Assembly: GCA_943846675.1 (NCBI GenBank)
Contig: OX044357.1
Span: forward strand, 124,001 to 188,000
DNA: 64,000 nucleotides
Source: UBA987 sp002292105
GTDB taxonomy: Bacteria > Bacteroidota > Bacteroidia > NS11-12g > UBA9320
Direction: 5' to 3'
Position 1 is the first letter of the stretch. The number at the start of each line of letters is the position of its first letter. Made by a program: the position numbers and the translations under genes. The notes under the pieces are model-generated. The model was not told the origin of the DNA. It did not search any database and saw only the letters and a list, made by a program, of their open reading frames with translations. Positions 1 to 9,136 of this stretch are shown here, piece by piece.

Positions 1-1
1 A

Positions 2-151
2 AAACAACAATTTCCAGGCGAAACCAAATTATGTGTGGCGGTTGACCTTACGTTAGATACTGAAAACATTACGACCATGAAGTTAAACGATTGGGCAGAG
101 AAGGAAGATAGATTGCATAAAAGACCGGCCGTATTTTTGTTAGGGTTATAA
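2..151 (+). CDS. C-terminal fragment of an RsmI-type SAM-dependent methyltransferase
   Basis: An open frame runs from the left edge of the window to a TAA at 149-151, giving the last 49 residues of a protein whose start lies outside. The tail contains TKLCVAVDLTLDTE and ends LHKRPAVFLLGL. I recognise this as the end of the Bacteroidota tetrapyrrole-methylase/RsmI family, which 2'-O-methylates 16S rRNA or is related to enzymes that do. The family call rests on memory of this tail only; the SAM-binding part is not visible. The gene points the same way as pyrF, 47 bp downstream. Confidence 0.55.
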   Translation, partial: KQQFPGETKLCVAVDLTLDTENITTMKLNDWAEKEDRLHKRPAVFLLGL

Positions 152-198
152 CACACAGATAAAAAGTTCAAACCGTATCTTCGCCAAAAATTATCTCC

Positions 199-999
199 TT
201 GACTGTTTCCGAATTAATACAAGAAATAAAGGCCAAAAAAAGTTACCTGTGTGTTGGACTTGACACCGACATTGAAAAACTTCCAGCCCACTTTCCAAAA
301 ACCACAGAATCTATTCTAACCTTCAACAAGGCGATTATCAAAGCTACAAGTCCTTATGCGGTAGCGTACAAAATCAATACTGCATTTTATGAGCAGTATG
401 GTGCCGAAGGTTGGTCACTTATGGAGGAAACACTGAAGTACATTCCATCAAACTGTTTTACCATCGCTGATGCTAAAAGGGGCGACATCGGAAATACCGG
501 TAAAATGTATGCAAAAGCCTTTCTACAAAACATGGATTTTGACAGCATTACGGTGAGTCCGTACATGGGTAAAGACTCTGTCCAGCCATTCTTGAGCTAC
601 GGCAAGGTGGTTATTGTGCTTGGCCTTACTTCTAACAGTGGTAGTCAAGATTTCCAACACCTGCCAGTTGGCGATAAAAAGTTATACGAAAGTGTGATTG
701 AAACTGTATCAACTTGGGGAAATTCAGACAACATGATGTTTGTTGTAGGCGCTACCCAAGCGGAAAAACTGAAAGAAATTAGAGGTATTGTTCCCAATCA
801 TTTTCTTTTGGTTCCTGGAGTTGGTAGTCAAGGTGGAAGTTTAGACGATGTTTCAACATTTGGGATGAATAAGAATTGTGGTCTTTTAGTCAACTCATCA
901 AGAGGTATCATTTATAAATCGCAAGGTGAAGATTTTGCCGAAGCCGCTGGATTAGAATCTTTGGCGTTACAAACACAAATGGCTGCCTTCCTGGACTAA
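199..999 (+). CDS. pyrF: Orotidine 5'-phosphate decarboxylase (type 2)
   Basis: This enzyme decarboxylates OMP to UMP, the last step of de novo pyrimidine synthesis, in the cytoplasm. The 266-residue length fits the type 2 (mycobacterial-like) subfamily. Key stretches are CVGLDTD near residue 19, the catalytic DAKRGDIGNTG near residue 91, VGATQAEKL, LLVPGVGSQGG and the phosphate-binding NSSRGIIY. The start used is TTG at 199; no ATG fits, and the family normally begins about 17 residues before CVGLDTD, as here. No clear Shine-Dalgarno is visible, which is usual in this phylum. Confidence 0.95.
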   Translation: MTVSELIQEIKAKKSYLCVGLDTDIEKLPAHFPKTTESILTFNKAIIKATSPYAVAYKINTAFYEQYGAEGWSLMEETLKYIPSNCFTIADAKRGDIGNTGKMYAKAFLQNMDFDSITVSPYMGKDSVQPFLSYGKVVIVLGLTSNSGSQDFQHLPVGDKKLYESVIETVSTWGNSDNMMFVVGATQAEKLKEIRGIVPNHFLLVPGVGSQGGSLDDVSTFGMNKNCGLLVNSSRGIIYKSQGEDFAEAAGLESLALQTQMAAFLD

Positions 1000-1047
1000 T
1001 CACCATTCAACGTGGCCGTTGTTAACACTTTGGAATCTTGAGCTGTA

Positions 1048-1078
1048 TTGCACATCCATTATAAGTTTTGTACTTTTA
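1048..1078 (+). promoter_or_regulatory. Putative Bacteroidota promoter before the PspC-like gene
   Basis: TTG at 1048-1050 is followed after 20 bp by TACTTTTA at 1071-1078, close to the Bacteroidota -33/-7 pattern TTG-N19/21-TAnnTTTG with the last base off consensus. It lies about 50 bp before the PspC-like start. It is a pattern match only. Confidence 0.45.
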
Positions 1079-1128
1079 AGCTTTGTAACTGTTGCCAAAG
1101 CCAGCATTACCGCATAAAACAAGCATAG

Positions 1129-1362
1129 ATGAAACAAAAGTTTTTAAATACCTGGAAGTTTATTATCGAACAACGTTTCTTTGGTGTGTGTTCCTATATA
1201 GGCGAAAAGTTAGGTCTTAAAGATTCACGCATTCGCTTGTATTTTATTTACCTTTCATTCATCACATTCGGTTCGTCAATCCTAATCTATTTGTTTGTGG
1301 CATTTTGGTTGGAAATTAGAAACCAAATGGGAAAATCCCGAAGATCTGTTTGGGATTTGTAA
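1129..1362 (+). CDS. Small PspC-domain membrane protein
   Basis: This 77-residue protein has a basic, amphipathic N-terminus followed by one long hydrophobic stretch (about residues 38-62, from YFIYLSFITFG to LFVAFWLE). That layout and the LRDSRIRLYF-like region, here LKDSRIRLYFIY, match the single PspC domain of phage-shock-type proteins common in Flavobacteriales. It probably sits in the inner membrane and may take part in envelope stress sensing. That role is inferred from the family. It stands alone between pyrF and the ECF sigma gene, with its own putative promoter. Confidence 0.65.
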   Translation: MKQKFLNTWKFIIEQRFFGVCSYIGEKLGLKDSRIRLYFIYLSFITFGSSILIYLFVAFWLEIRNQMGKSRRSVWDL

Positions 1363-1460
1363 TAAATGTATCAAAACATACTGTATTACATTCAGGTCAG
1401 GCATCGTAATGACTTGAATAACAATCTATTCTATAGCCTGTAAAGAAAATTTCAAACTTT

Positions 1461-1468
1461 TATGTTTG
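1461..1468 (+). promoter_or_regulatory. Putative -7 element for the ECF sigma operon
   Basis: TATGTTTG matches the Bacteroidota -7 consensus TAnnTTTG exactly and lies 32 bp before the sigma-factor ATG. I do not see a good TTG box at the right distance, so recognition by an alternative sigma factor, possibly the encoded one, is conceivable. Confidence 0.4.
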
Positions 1469-1500
1469 ATGATGCAACCTTTGGTTGATTCCACAGACTA

Positions 1501-2076
1501 ATGGGTAAAGAAAGAAACTTGGCAAGCGAACAGGATATTATATCTGCCTGTATTGACAATGATTCACGTGCCCAAAAGATATTGTTTGAAAACTATGCGC
1601 CCAAAATGTTAGGGGTATGTGCCAGATATTGCTCAAATATGGAGGACGCAAAAGATGCGCTCCATGAAGGTTTTATAAAAGTTTTTCAACGTATTGAAAA
1701 ATTTAAGGGTACCAGTACGCTTGAAACTTGGATGACAAGGTTGATGATAAATACATCCATTGACCATTTTAAAAAAAGTACAAAATACATGCACTTCGAA
1801 GAAGCAGAAAAAGTGCACGAATACGGAAATGATGATACTAGCTATATACTTACTTTGGAAGATGATGACGAAGTCAAACTGAGCGATTTACATAAAATTA
1901 TCGCTCAGCTTCCAGATGGGTATAGAATGGTATTTAATTTATATGCGATTGAAGGATATTCGCATAACGATATAGCAAAAGAACTAAAAATAAGCACCGG
2001 CACTTCTAAGTCCCAATTGGCTAGAGCCCGAATGCTGCTAAAGAAACTGGTTAAAGAACAACTAAACATTGGCTAA
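1501..2076 (+). CDS. RNA polymerase ECF-type sigma-70 factor
   Basis: The 191-residue protein has the two domains of extracytoplasmic-function sigma factors. Region 2 is about residues 25-95 (MEDAKDALHEGFIKVFQRIEKF, then TWMTRLMINTSIDHFKK). Region 4 is about residues 128-185 (LPDGYRMVFNLYAIEGYSHNDIA, a helix-turn-helix with ISTGTSKSQLARAR). It should direct RNA polymerase to a small regulon. Its stop overlaps the start of the next gene by 8 bp. That gene encodes a single-pass membrane protein placed where an anti-sigma factor usually sits, so a sigma/anti-sigma pair is the likely arrangement. Confidence 0.92.
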   Translation: MGKERNLASEQDIISACIDNDSRAQKILFENYAPKMLGVCARYCSNMEDAKDALHEGFIKVFQRIEKFKGTSTLETWMTRLMINTSIDHFKKSTKYMHFEEAEKVHEYGNDDTSYILTLEDDDEVKLSDLHKIIAQLPDGYRMVFNLYAIEGYSHNDIAKELKISTGTSKSQLARARMLLKKLVKEQLNIG

Positions 2077-3448
2077 CAAAAAGAAACATATCGACGATTT
2101 GTTTAAGGACAATTTGCAGGGATCGCAATTGCCTTTAGATGGCTCCGAATGGGACAGATTGGCTGGAGAATTACACCCGAAAAAGAAAAAACGATTTGTT
2201 TGGTGGTGGTTTGGTATTGGCATTTTGTTGGTTTCCGCTGCTGGACTTCTTTACTATAATTTGAATTCTACTTCTTTGGCTAATCAGACTAAAGTTCAAA
2301 ATCCAGTTGAAGACAACACCAAGGGTAAAGAAAATAGATTAGAAGAGAACGCAAGTCAAGACGATATAACAGAAGAGTCAACCGATATATTAGTTGAAAA
2401 AGGTGACAACATTGACGGGGCATCCAAGTCGGTTAACGTTGACCATGTAGACGAAAGCGCGAAGCGTGGTGAGAAAGACAACGAAACTATTAAATCAACA
2501 AAAACCATATCCGGCAGTAACTCAAAACAGCCTAAGGTAACCAAGCCCCAAGTTAAAACGGGTAGCAAAGGAATTGATGCGTCTTCGAAAGTGACAAATC
2601 AACCGTTTGAACTTCTTACCTTATTACCCAAATCAAGTGTTACGTTATACAATAGGTTTGACCCATATGGTGCTCCTATGCTTACACTTGATGAAAGACT
2701 GGATCAAAAGCCTCCAATTTATATCTACCCAATGGCTTCTTTGATTGACACCTTTGGCCCGTTGACTAAGTTTATTGACCCATTCATTGGATTGTCGCTT
2801 GGAGGTAGTCAGTTAAGTCAGCAGTTAAATTCTAACATTGCGAACTACACCACTTATCGAAATGGCAACGAATCAGCATCGTTCAGACCAAATGTTGGAT
2901 TTGACATTGGTGCCGGCGTCAAAGGAATGCAGATTGCTACAGGATTGAAATATCAAGAAAAAGGGCAAGAAAACAGTCCAATGTTCAAATATGAGGTTTA
3001 CGATTCTGTACTCCGCGTTGATGTCAATGGCGATACAAGTTACCCTAGATATAATTATAGAGACACACTTGTAAATGGCGTTACAAGTCCGAGATATCGG
3101 TATGTTACCATTCCATTATCGATTGGAAAGACTATTTACGATGGTAACAAATTTGACCTCACAGTGGGTATAAATACGAATATTCAATACTTAATTGGTG
3201 GTACAGGAACCATATTAAATGGCGACTTGAACCAGATGCCAGTGCAGCGTTTGTCTGGCTTCAACCGTCTGTCGTTGACATACGGCGGTTATATTGCATC
3301 CGGTTACGCCTTGAATGATCGGATGAAATTAAGACTACTCGTGAGGTACGATGCCGATGCTTTGGATATGATGAAAATCAACAATATATCACAAAAGATG
3401 TCCGGTTTCGGTACCGATTTATCCATTCAATTTAAACTGAAAAAATAA
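2069..3448 (+). CDS. Single-pass membrane protein with C-terminal beta-barrel-like domain, possible anti-sigma factor
   Basis: The 459-residue protein begins at TTG 2069, overlapping the sigma gene by 8 bp, which suggests translational coupling. A short cytoplasmic segment containing DDLFKDNLQ is followed by a Lys-rich stop and one membrane segment (about residues 43-65, FVWWWFGIGILLVSAAGLLYY). Next comes a charged, low-complexity linker (about 70-170) and then a region of alternating aromatic strands resembling an outer-membrane-barrel fold (about 215-459, ending LSIQFKLKK). Anti-sigma proteins of this phylum often have such a layout. The anti-sigma role is inferred from position; no zinc-finger anti-sigma motif is visible. 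Confidence 0.6.
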   Translation: MANKKKHIDDLFKDNLQGSQLPLDGSEWDRLAGELHPKKKKRFVWWWFGIGILLVSAAGLLYYNLNSTSLANQTKVQNPVEDNTKGKENRLEENASQDDITEESTDILVEKGDNIDGASKSVNVDHVDESAKRGEKDNETIKSTKTISGSNSKQPKVTKPQVKTGSKGIDASSKVTNQPFELLTLLPKSSVTLYNRFDPYGAPMLTLDERLDQKPPIYIYPMASLIDTFGPLTKFIDPFIGLSLGGSQLSQQLNSNIANYTTYRNGNESASFRPNVGFDIGAGVKGMQIATGLKYQEKGQENSPMFKYEVYDSVLRVDVNGDTSYPRYNYRDTLVNGVTSPRYRYVTIPLSIGKTIYDGNKFDLTVGINTNIQYLIGGTGTILNGDLNQMPVQRLSGFNRLSLTYGGYIASGYALNDRMKLRLLVRYDADALDMMKINNISQKMSGFGTDLSIQFKLKK

Positions 3449-5907
3449 TGAGACACGTACTTTTACTTTGTTCCGCCCTTGGTTTGATTTGTTCTACGAG
3501 TTCCGCACAAGTCTGGCAATCCTTAAATGGAGGCTTAAAACACAGCCCTGTTGCCATGACAGAACTGGACAAAACCATGGCTGTCGCATATAAAGTTGGA
3601 AGTAGTGATGGTGCCACCCAATTTGGTATCTCCGTGTGGACGGGTACAATCTGGATACACTTACCAAGCATAAAGTGTGATTCAGGTGCACAAATTCATA
3701 CGTTGAAATGGTATAAAAACGAACTCTACATCGGTGGTCAGTTTAACCGATTTAACACCATAACCAACGCAAAAAGTTTAGTTAAATACTCCAGTCGGAC
3801 ATACAAAAACGTTCCTAACATCAGCTCCAACGCCGTTAAATTCTACGAAACCGTTAGAGAGCTTAGCATCTATAATAATCTTTTGGTTGTTGCCGGCTAC
3901 TTCTCCAGTACCGAAGTAAAGAATAGCGCTAACATTGGGTTTTTTGATGGCGAAAAGTGGGTGCAATCAGCGATTAAAGAACTTGAAAGTGTAAATGGTG
4001 GCGTTTTAACTGCAGTAGGCAACGGAGATCACTTTTATATTGGAGGCGTTTTTACAAAAATTGGAAGCACAAGGTCGAAGTATATCGCTCATTTTGAAAA
4101 AGGAGAACTGAAACCATTTGCATCCAACATTGCCCGCCCCTATCATCTAGTGTCCTACAACAAGGGCATTGTTGCGGCTGGAACCATTAATGCCAACGAA
4201 ACGCCCATGTACTTTTTTGAAGTGGATGGAGACACCGCAAAAAAAATGATGGAAGGTTTGGATAAAGTAACCTATGTCTCTGATATTGTTGCCGCAGGAG
4301 ATGTATTGTATGCCTCAGGTATTTTTAAGTTCTCAACTGATCAAACGGTTTATTCTATTATCAAATACGAGAATGGAAAATGGGCGCCGCTAAATGTTGG
4401 CCAACTTACTACAGTTAAAGACTTATTATTTTACAATAATGTTTTGTTCGCTTCAGGCGAGTTTAAAGAATATCGTGGAATTACGTTAAACCATGTCGCT
4501 CGACTTCCAATGCAAAACATTGAAAAGAGATTTGCCATTTTATCGGGTACCGTGTATCACGATAAAGACAATAATTGCATGCTCAATGGTCGTGACGAAC
4601 GTCTCAATAAAAACATTATTCGCATTGAACCAGGAAACCGAGTAATCCGACCAAACATCAACGGCATTTATAAAATTTACCTCGAAGAAGGGAAGTACAC
4701 TGTAACGATAACACCAGCAGATTTTTGGGGTCCTTCCACTTGCAGTCAACTCACTCAAACGGTAGAGTTGGGAGCCCGTGATATTAAAAGAGATCTTGAT
4801 TTTCCATTGGTACAGCAGAGTAATATTCGAGATTTAAAAGTGACCTTATCGGCATCTTCGGGCCCACGGGTAATCGCTGCCAATTTGCAACAATATTACA
4901 TTAACTATGAAAACTTAGGATCAAATGAGCTTGTTGAGGGAATTGTAAAACTGGCTTTTGACGAGGATTTAGAAAAAATGACTGCCTTCCCTACCCCACA
5001 AAAAGTGGAAGGAGACACAGCATATTGGAATGTAAATGACTTGTCTCCAGGTGAAAGAGGCGTAATTAAATGCTTGTTTAAAGTTAAACAAGATGCTGAT
5101 GAGTTTATTGAACTCACGGCAGACATCGTGCAAAATGAAACTGAAGAAAATGACGACAACAATTCGAGTTCTTTAACGCAACGTGTGATGCCTGAAGACG
5201 ACGATGTTCGAAAATTTGTCAATCCTGAAACAACATGGTCGGATACTGCATTTATTAACCCAGATGCGGAATCCATTACGTACCAGATCTCCTTTGCTAA
5301 TTACACCTCAGATACCGTTCGCACTGTTTACGTGATAGACACGGTGGATTTAAATAACACTATACAAGAGATCTTAGACGTGTCTTGGAGTCATAACGTT
5401 GTACCTACAACCATTGAAGGTCCAAAGTACTCGGATTATGCCATTCTGGTTTACAAGTTCCCAAACATCGACCTTCCTCCCAATCCAACAAAAAATGGAG
5501 AGATTGTGGATGATGAAGGCCACATTGCATTCACTATGAAGATGACTGGAAACCTGCAAATTGGTGCGACCTACACCAATCGTGCACGTGTATTGTTTGA
5601 CGATGAATTTGATGAAATGACCAATGAGGTAAGAGCAGTTGTTGAAGAAACAGCTGCAGTGGCTCATATTCCTTCTGCTGAGTCTGTACTGGTATACCCT
5701 AACCCTACCGAAGGCAAGGTGACTATAGACATTGACGGCCAGCAAAGCGGTACATACACGGTGACGTCGGTAACAGGTAAACAAGTATTATCTGGCTCGT
5801 TAAAGCCCAATCATGTAATCGACTTAGCAGACCTAACGCCAAGCCTTTACTTCATTACCGTATTGTCTGAAGCTGGTTATTACACCGCTCGAGTCATCAG
5901 ACGTTAG
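3448..5907 (+). CDS. Secreted T9SS protein with beta-propeller-like and CARDB/DUF11-like regions
   Basis: The 819-residue protein starts with a clear signal peptide (MRHVLLLCSALGLICS, then SSAQ). Residues 25-350 contain repeated short motifs such as ALYIGGQF-like strands and LYASGIF, as in a propeller of delta-60 type repeats. A segment at about 365-450 (GTVYHDKDNNCMLNG) resembles an SdrD/CnaB-like fold, followed by DUF11-like sheets. The last roughly 75 residues, from VLVYPNPTEGKV to YYTARVIRR, form a type A T9SS sorting domain, so the protein is probably exported to the cell surface. Its ATG shares one base with the preceding stop, placing it in the same operon as the ECF sigma factor. Confidence 0.85.
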   Translation: MRHVLLLCSALGLICSTSSAQVWQSLNGGLKHSPVAMTELDKTMAVAYKVGSSDGATQFGISVWTGTIWIHLPSIKCDSGAQIHTLKWYKNELYIGGQFNRFNTITNAKSLVKYSSRTYKNVPNISSNAVKFYETVRELSIYNNLLVVAGYFSSTEVKNSANIGFFDGEKWVQSAIKELESVNGGVLTAVGNGDHFYIGGVFTKIGSTRSKYIAHFEKGELKPFASNIARPYHLVSYNKGIVAAGTINANETPMYFFEVDGDTAKKMMEGLDKVTYVSDIVAAGDVLYASGIFKFSTDQTVYSIIKYENGKWAPLNVGQLTTVKDLLFYNNVLFASGEFKEYRGITLNHVARLPMQNIEKRFAILSGTVYHDKDNNCMLNGRDERLNKNIIRIEPGNRVIRPNINGIYKIYLEEGKYTVTITPADFWGPSTCSQLTQTVELGARDIKRDLDFPLVQQSNIRDLKVTLSASSGPRVIAANLQQYYINYENLGSNELVEGIVKLAFDEDLEKMTAFPTPQKVEGDTAYWNVNDLSPGERGVIKCLFKVKQDADEFIELTADIVQNETEENDDNNSSSLTQRVMPEDDDVRKFVNPETTWSDTAFINPDAESITYQISFANYTSDTVRTVYVIDTVDLNNTIQEILDVSWSHNVVPTTIEGPKYSDYAILVYKFPNIDLPPNPTKNGEIVDDEGHIAFTMKMTGNLQIGATYTNRARVLFDDEFDEMTNEVRAVVEETAAVAHIPSAESVLVYPNPTEGKVTIDIDGQQSGTYTVTSVTGKQVLSGSLKPNHVIDLADLTPSLYFITVLSEAGYYTARVIRR

Positions 5908-6376
5908 GAAGTACTAACTCCATTTTGAAGTTGACCAATACTTCACTTCCACGTGCATTATTGTTTTGTTGAACAACGGTAAACCCATTTTTCTCAAACA
6001 ACGGTCGTGCCGTGTAACTTACATCCGACGTAACGATGGTTTGGCCTTGCTTTTCTGCAGTTTGGATTAATTTATCTAAGATTTTTTGAGCAAATCCTTT
6101 TTTCTGGTGATTGCCATGGACGTATAAAAAGTCGATATAATTCTTGTCTTTTAATGACCCAAAACCTGCCATTACTTTAGAGACATAAAGTGCAATTACT
6201 GTTTGTTGCTGTACCAATTCACTCCACCGTTTTTTGTTGTTTGCAGATTCTAACCATTCCGAGATTTCATTACTTGAATAATCCTGTTTAGCAGCTGTTT
6301 GTATACTTGATATAAACACAGATACCAATGCTGGGATGTCATTGCTTGTTGCCTCCTGAAAAACGTAATCCTCCAC
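5897..6376 (-). CDS. GNAT-family N-acetyltransferase
   Basis: This 159-residue protein has the GNAT fold. The core FLYVHGNHQKKGFAQKILDKL, around residues 83-103, contains the acetyl-CoA-binding Q/RxxG/A loop as QKKGFA, and the end (ARPLFEKNGFTVVQQ) is typical of the family. It probably transfers an acetyl group from acetyl-CoA to a small molecule or protein amine; the substrate cannot be told. Its 3' end overlaps that of the convergent T9SS gene by 11 bp. Confidence 0.85.
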   Translation of the reverse strand: MEDYVFQEATSNDIPALVSVFISSIQTAAKQDYSSNEISEWLESANNKKRWSELVQQQTVIALYVSKVMAGFGSLKDKNYIDFLYVHGNHQKKGFAQKILDKLIQTAEKQGQTIVTSDVSYTARPLFEKNGFTVVQQNNNARGSEVLVNFKMELVLPNV

Positions 6377-6411
6377 AGTGCAAATTAAGCACTCTTCCTT
6401 TATTCCTCCAG

Positions 6412-6441
6412 TTGCCTCTTACCTTTAACCCTATATCTTTG
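6412..6441 (+). promoter_or_regulatory. Promoter of tyrS
   Basis: TTG at 6412-6414, a 19-bp spacer and TATCTTTG at 6434-6441 fit the Bacteroidota consensus exactly. The -7 element ends 16 bp before the tyrS ATG, giving a short leader. It is one of the best promoter matches in the window. Confidence 0.7.
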
Positions 6442-6457
6442 CCGTAAATTTTAAAGC

Positions 6458-7735
6458 ATGCCGTTTACACCCAATTTTGATTTAATCGAAGAGCTTCAAT
6501 GGAGGGGTCTTCATCATCAGCATATCCCTGGAGTAGAAGATGCGCTCATGAAGGAGCAAATCACTGGATACGTTGGTTTTGACCCTACTGCCGATTCGTT
6601 ACACATAGGCAACTTGGTGCCGATTATTCTTTTGGTTCACTTACAGCGTGCTGGACACAAACCTATTGCATTGGTAGGTGGAGCAACAGGTATGGTAGGT
6701 GATCCTTCTGGTAAAAAAGCGGAACGCACCTTGCTCGACAGAGAGACTTTAAACCACAACCTGGCTTGTCAGAAAAACCAACTTCAACAGTTTTTAGATT
6801 TTTCAGGCGAGAATGCCGCCGAAATGGCAAACAACTATGATTGGTTTAAGGAATTGAACTTCCTTGAGTTTATTCGTGACATTGGTAAACACATCACGGT
6901 TAACTATATGTTGGCGAAAGATTCGGTAAAAAATAGAATAGACGATGGAATATCCTTCACCGAATTTAGTTACCAGCTTGTTCAGGGATACGACTTTTAT
7001 TACCTAAACGAGCATAAAAACTGTAAGCTCCAAATGGGTGGAAGCGACCAATGGGGTAATATCGTAACAGGTACAGAACTTATACGTCGCAAAGGTGGGA
7101 AAGAAGCCTATGCCATAACTGCTCCATTGTTAACGAAACCAGATGGTAGTAAGTTTGGAAAATCTGAAGGTGGAAACATCTGGTTGGACAAAGACAAAAC
7201 ATCGCCTTACCAATTCTATCAGTTCTGGATTAAGACCGGAGATGCGGAAGCTGAAAAACTGATAAAGATTTTCACGCTGTTAGACAAAGAAACCATCGAT
7301 AAAGCCATCGCTGAACATAAAGGCAACGAGCATCAACGAGGTCTGCAGAAGCTTTTAGCCGAACACGTAACTACTTGGGTTCATGGTGAAGACGCCCTTA
7401 AAAAGGCCCAACACCTTTCCGGCATCTTATTCTCTGACGACGTAATGGGCAACTTGCGCCAACTAGACGAAGGAGACTTCTTAGATGTGTTTAGCGGAGC
7501 AAAGCAAGGTCATGTAAACAGTGTTGTAAATAGAAACATTGTAGACGTCATCGCTGAATGTGGTTTAGTATCGTCAAAAGGTGAGGCCAAGCGTGCTTTA
7601 AAAGAGAACTCGGTTTCTGTCAACAAAGAAAAAGTATCGGAAGACTTTATGTTCTCCGAAAAAGATTTAATCAAAAATCGATTTGTACTGTTACAAAGAG
7701 GAAAGAAAAACTATTTCTTATTAAGCATAGCCTAA
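6458..7735 (+). CDS. tyrS: Tyrosyl-tRNA synthetase
   Basis: This cytoplasmic enzyme charges tRNA-Tyr with tyrosine. The 425-residue length is standard for bacterial TyrRS. Seen are the HIGH-type signature (DPTADSLHIGNL, about residues 41-52), the tyrosine-binding YQLVQGYDFYYL, GGSDQWGNIVTG, the KMSKS-type loop as KFGKSEGGN (about 230) and a C-terminal S4 RNA-binding domain (about 355-425). The stop overlaps the ATG of the next gene by one base, suggesting a four-gene operon running to 9718. Confidence 0.97.
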   Translation: MPFTPNFDLIEELQWRGLHHQHIPGVEDALMKEQITGYVGFDPTADSLHIGNLVPIILLVHLQRAGHKPIALVGGATGMVGDPSGKKAERTLLDRETLNHNLACQKNQLQQFLDFSGENAAEMANNYDWFKELNFLEFIRDIGKHITVNYMLAKDSVKNRIDDGISFTEFSYQLVQGYDFYYLNEHKNCKLQMGGSDQWGNIVTGTELIRRKGGKEAYAITAPLLTKPDGSKFGKSEGGNIWLDKDKTSPYQFYQFWIKTGDAEAEKLIKIFTLLDKETIDKAIAEHKGNEHQRGLQKLLAEHVTTWVHGEDALKKAQHLSGILFSDDVMGNLRQLDEGDFLDVFSGAKQGHVNSVVNRNIVDVIAECGLVSSKGEAKRALKENSVSVNKEKVSEDFMFSEKDLIKNRFVLLQRGKKNYFLLSIA

Positions 7736-8598
7736 TGAGTACAAAAAGCATAGATCCCAAAAGCTTAGCTATACCCCAATTGCACCAATATTTGCTTGGT
7801 GGAATTGGACCACGTCCGATTTGTTTTGCCAGCACAATTGATGCCGATGGTGTTCCGAATTTAGCCCCGTTTAGTTTCTTTAATGTGTTTAGCGCAAATC
7901 CACCCATTGTTGTGTTTTCGCCAGCAAGAAGTGGAAGAACCGGTGCAACAAAAAACACTTACGACAACTGTAATGAAGTTCCTGAAGTGGTTATCAATAT
8001 GGTGACTTACGACATGGTTCAACAAATGAGTTTGGCTAGTTCTCCTTACCCCAAAGAAGTGAATGAGTTTGAAAAAGCAGGGTTTACAGCTGTAGGTTCT
8101 GATTTAGTAAAGCCGTTCCGTGTCAAAGAATCACCCTATCAATTAGAGTGTAAGGTGAACGAAATTAAACCCTTAGGCGATGGTGGTGGTGCCGGAAATT
8201 TAATAATCTGTGAAGTAGTTAAACTGCACATTGACGAAAGCGTCATTGACGAAAAAAACCACATTGACCCATACGCCATTGATCTTGTATCACGGATGGG
8301 TGGCAATTTTTATTGTCGAGCAAACGGCGACTCTCTTTTTGAAATTCCTAAACCAATCACATCCATTGGTATAGGCATTGATGCACTTCCTGATTCAATC
8401 AGATTGTCTGAAAATCTAACGGGCAATGACTTAGGCCAGCTCGGCCAACTTGAAGGTATTCCGACAGTCGCGGAATACAAAGATTCAGAAACGTTAAACG
8501 AAGATGAGCTCTATTCTGCGGTGAAGTCTTTATTGGCAAACAATCTAACACACGAGGCATTATGTCTATTGTTAAAAAACTTAGAAAATGAACAGTAG
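7735..8598 (+). CDS. Flavin reductase-like FMN-binding protein
   Basis: This 287-residue protein belongs to the flavin reductase split-barrel family. The N-terminal region GGIGPRPICFASTIDADG and NLAPFSFFNVFS (about residues 20-55) forms the FMN pocket, and SPYQLECKV comes later. Such proteins bind FMN and reduce it or act as flavoprotein oxidoreductases; the physiological partner is unknown. It overlaps tyrS by one base and the following membrane-protein gene by 11 bp, and a second FMN enzyme follows two genes later, so the group may share a redox role. Confidence 0.85.
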   Translation: MSTKSIDPKSLAIPQLHQYLLGGIGPRPICFASTIDADGVPNLAPFSFFNVFSANPPIVVFSPARSGRTGATKNTYDNCNEVPEVVINMVTYDMVQQMSLASSPYPKEVNEFEKAGFTAVGSDLVKPFRVKESPYQLECKVNEIKPLGDGGGAGNLIICEVVKLHIDESVIDEKNHIDPYAIDLVSRMGGNFYCRANGDSLFEIPKPITSIGIGIDALPDSIRLSENLTGNDLGQLGQLEGIPTVAEYKDSETLNEDELYSAVKSLLANNLTHEALCLLLKNLENEQ

Positions 8599-9136
8599 GT
8601 CACTATTTAAGCTTGTTATCTATCTGATCAATTGGATCAAGATCAGTTTAATGGCTTTTCCCTTAGCTGCGGCACTCATCACCTTTAAACAAGGTAAAAT
8701 GAAGTATGGCTACGATTTCTTAACAGTCGACCACAATTGGTCACTCATTATCGCAATCGGTATCGGTATTGTTTTTAACACGTGGCATGCCATGGAGTTT
8801 GAAAAAATAGGGAATGTAGACCCCAAACTATACCTTAAGATGCGTCAGCGGTTTATGATTAAGAACAGCAACTGGTCCAAAGATACTTTCGACATAAAAG
8901 TGAAGGCTTTGTTGATGAATCATCCAAAAAAAATGACTCTGATTCATAAAACTGACACGGAATGCAAAATATTAGTACGTAACGGATACGGTTTTAAAGA
9001 CATCGTAACCGTTGAACAAAAAGGTCAAGGTTTTGAGATTAGTAGTAAACCAAAAAGTCGATTAGCTGTTGTTGATATGGGTAGAAATCTGAAGAATTGC
9101 AAAGAAATAAGCAAACACCTTAAAGAAGTTGGTTAA
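8588..9136 (+). CDS. Hypothetical two-pass membrane protein
   Basis: I do not recognise a family. The 182-residue protein has two hydrophobic segments at the N-terminus (about residues 9-33 and 52-65, the second LIIAIGIGIVFNTW) and a basic soluble C-terminal domain of about 110 residues. It overlaps the preceding flavin reductase by 11 bp and directly abuts the next gene, so it is translated as part of that operon. A role linked to the two flavoproteins is possible but not shown. Confidence 0.75.
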   Translation: MNSRSLFKLVIYLINWIKISLMAFPLAAALITFKQGKMKYGYDFLTVDHNWSLIIAIGIGIVFNTWHAMEFEKIGNVDPKLYLKMRQRFMIKNSNWSKDTFDIKVKALLMNHPKKMTLIHKTDTECKILVRNGYGFKDIVTVEQKGQGFEISSKPKSRLAVVDMGRNLKNCKEISKHLKEVG

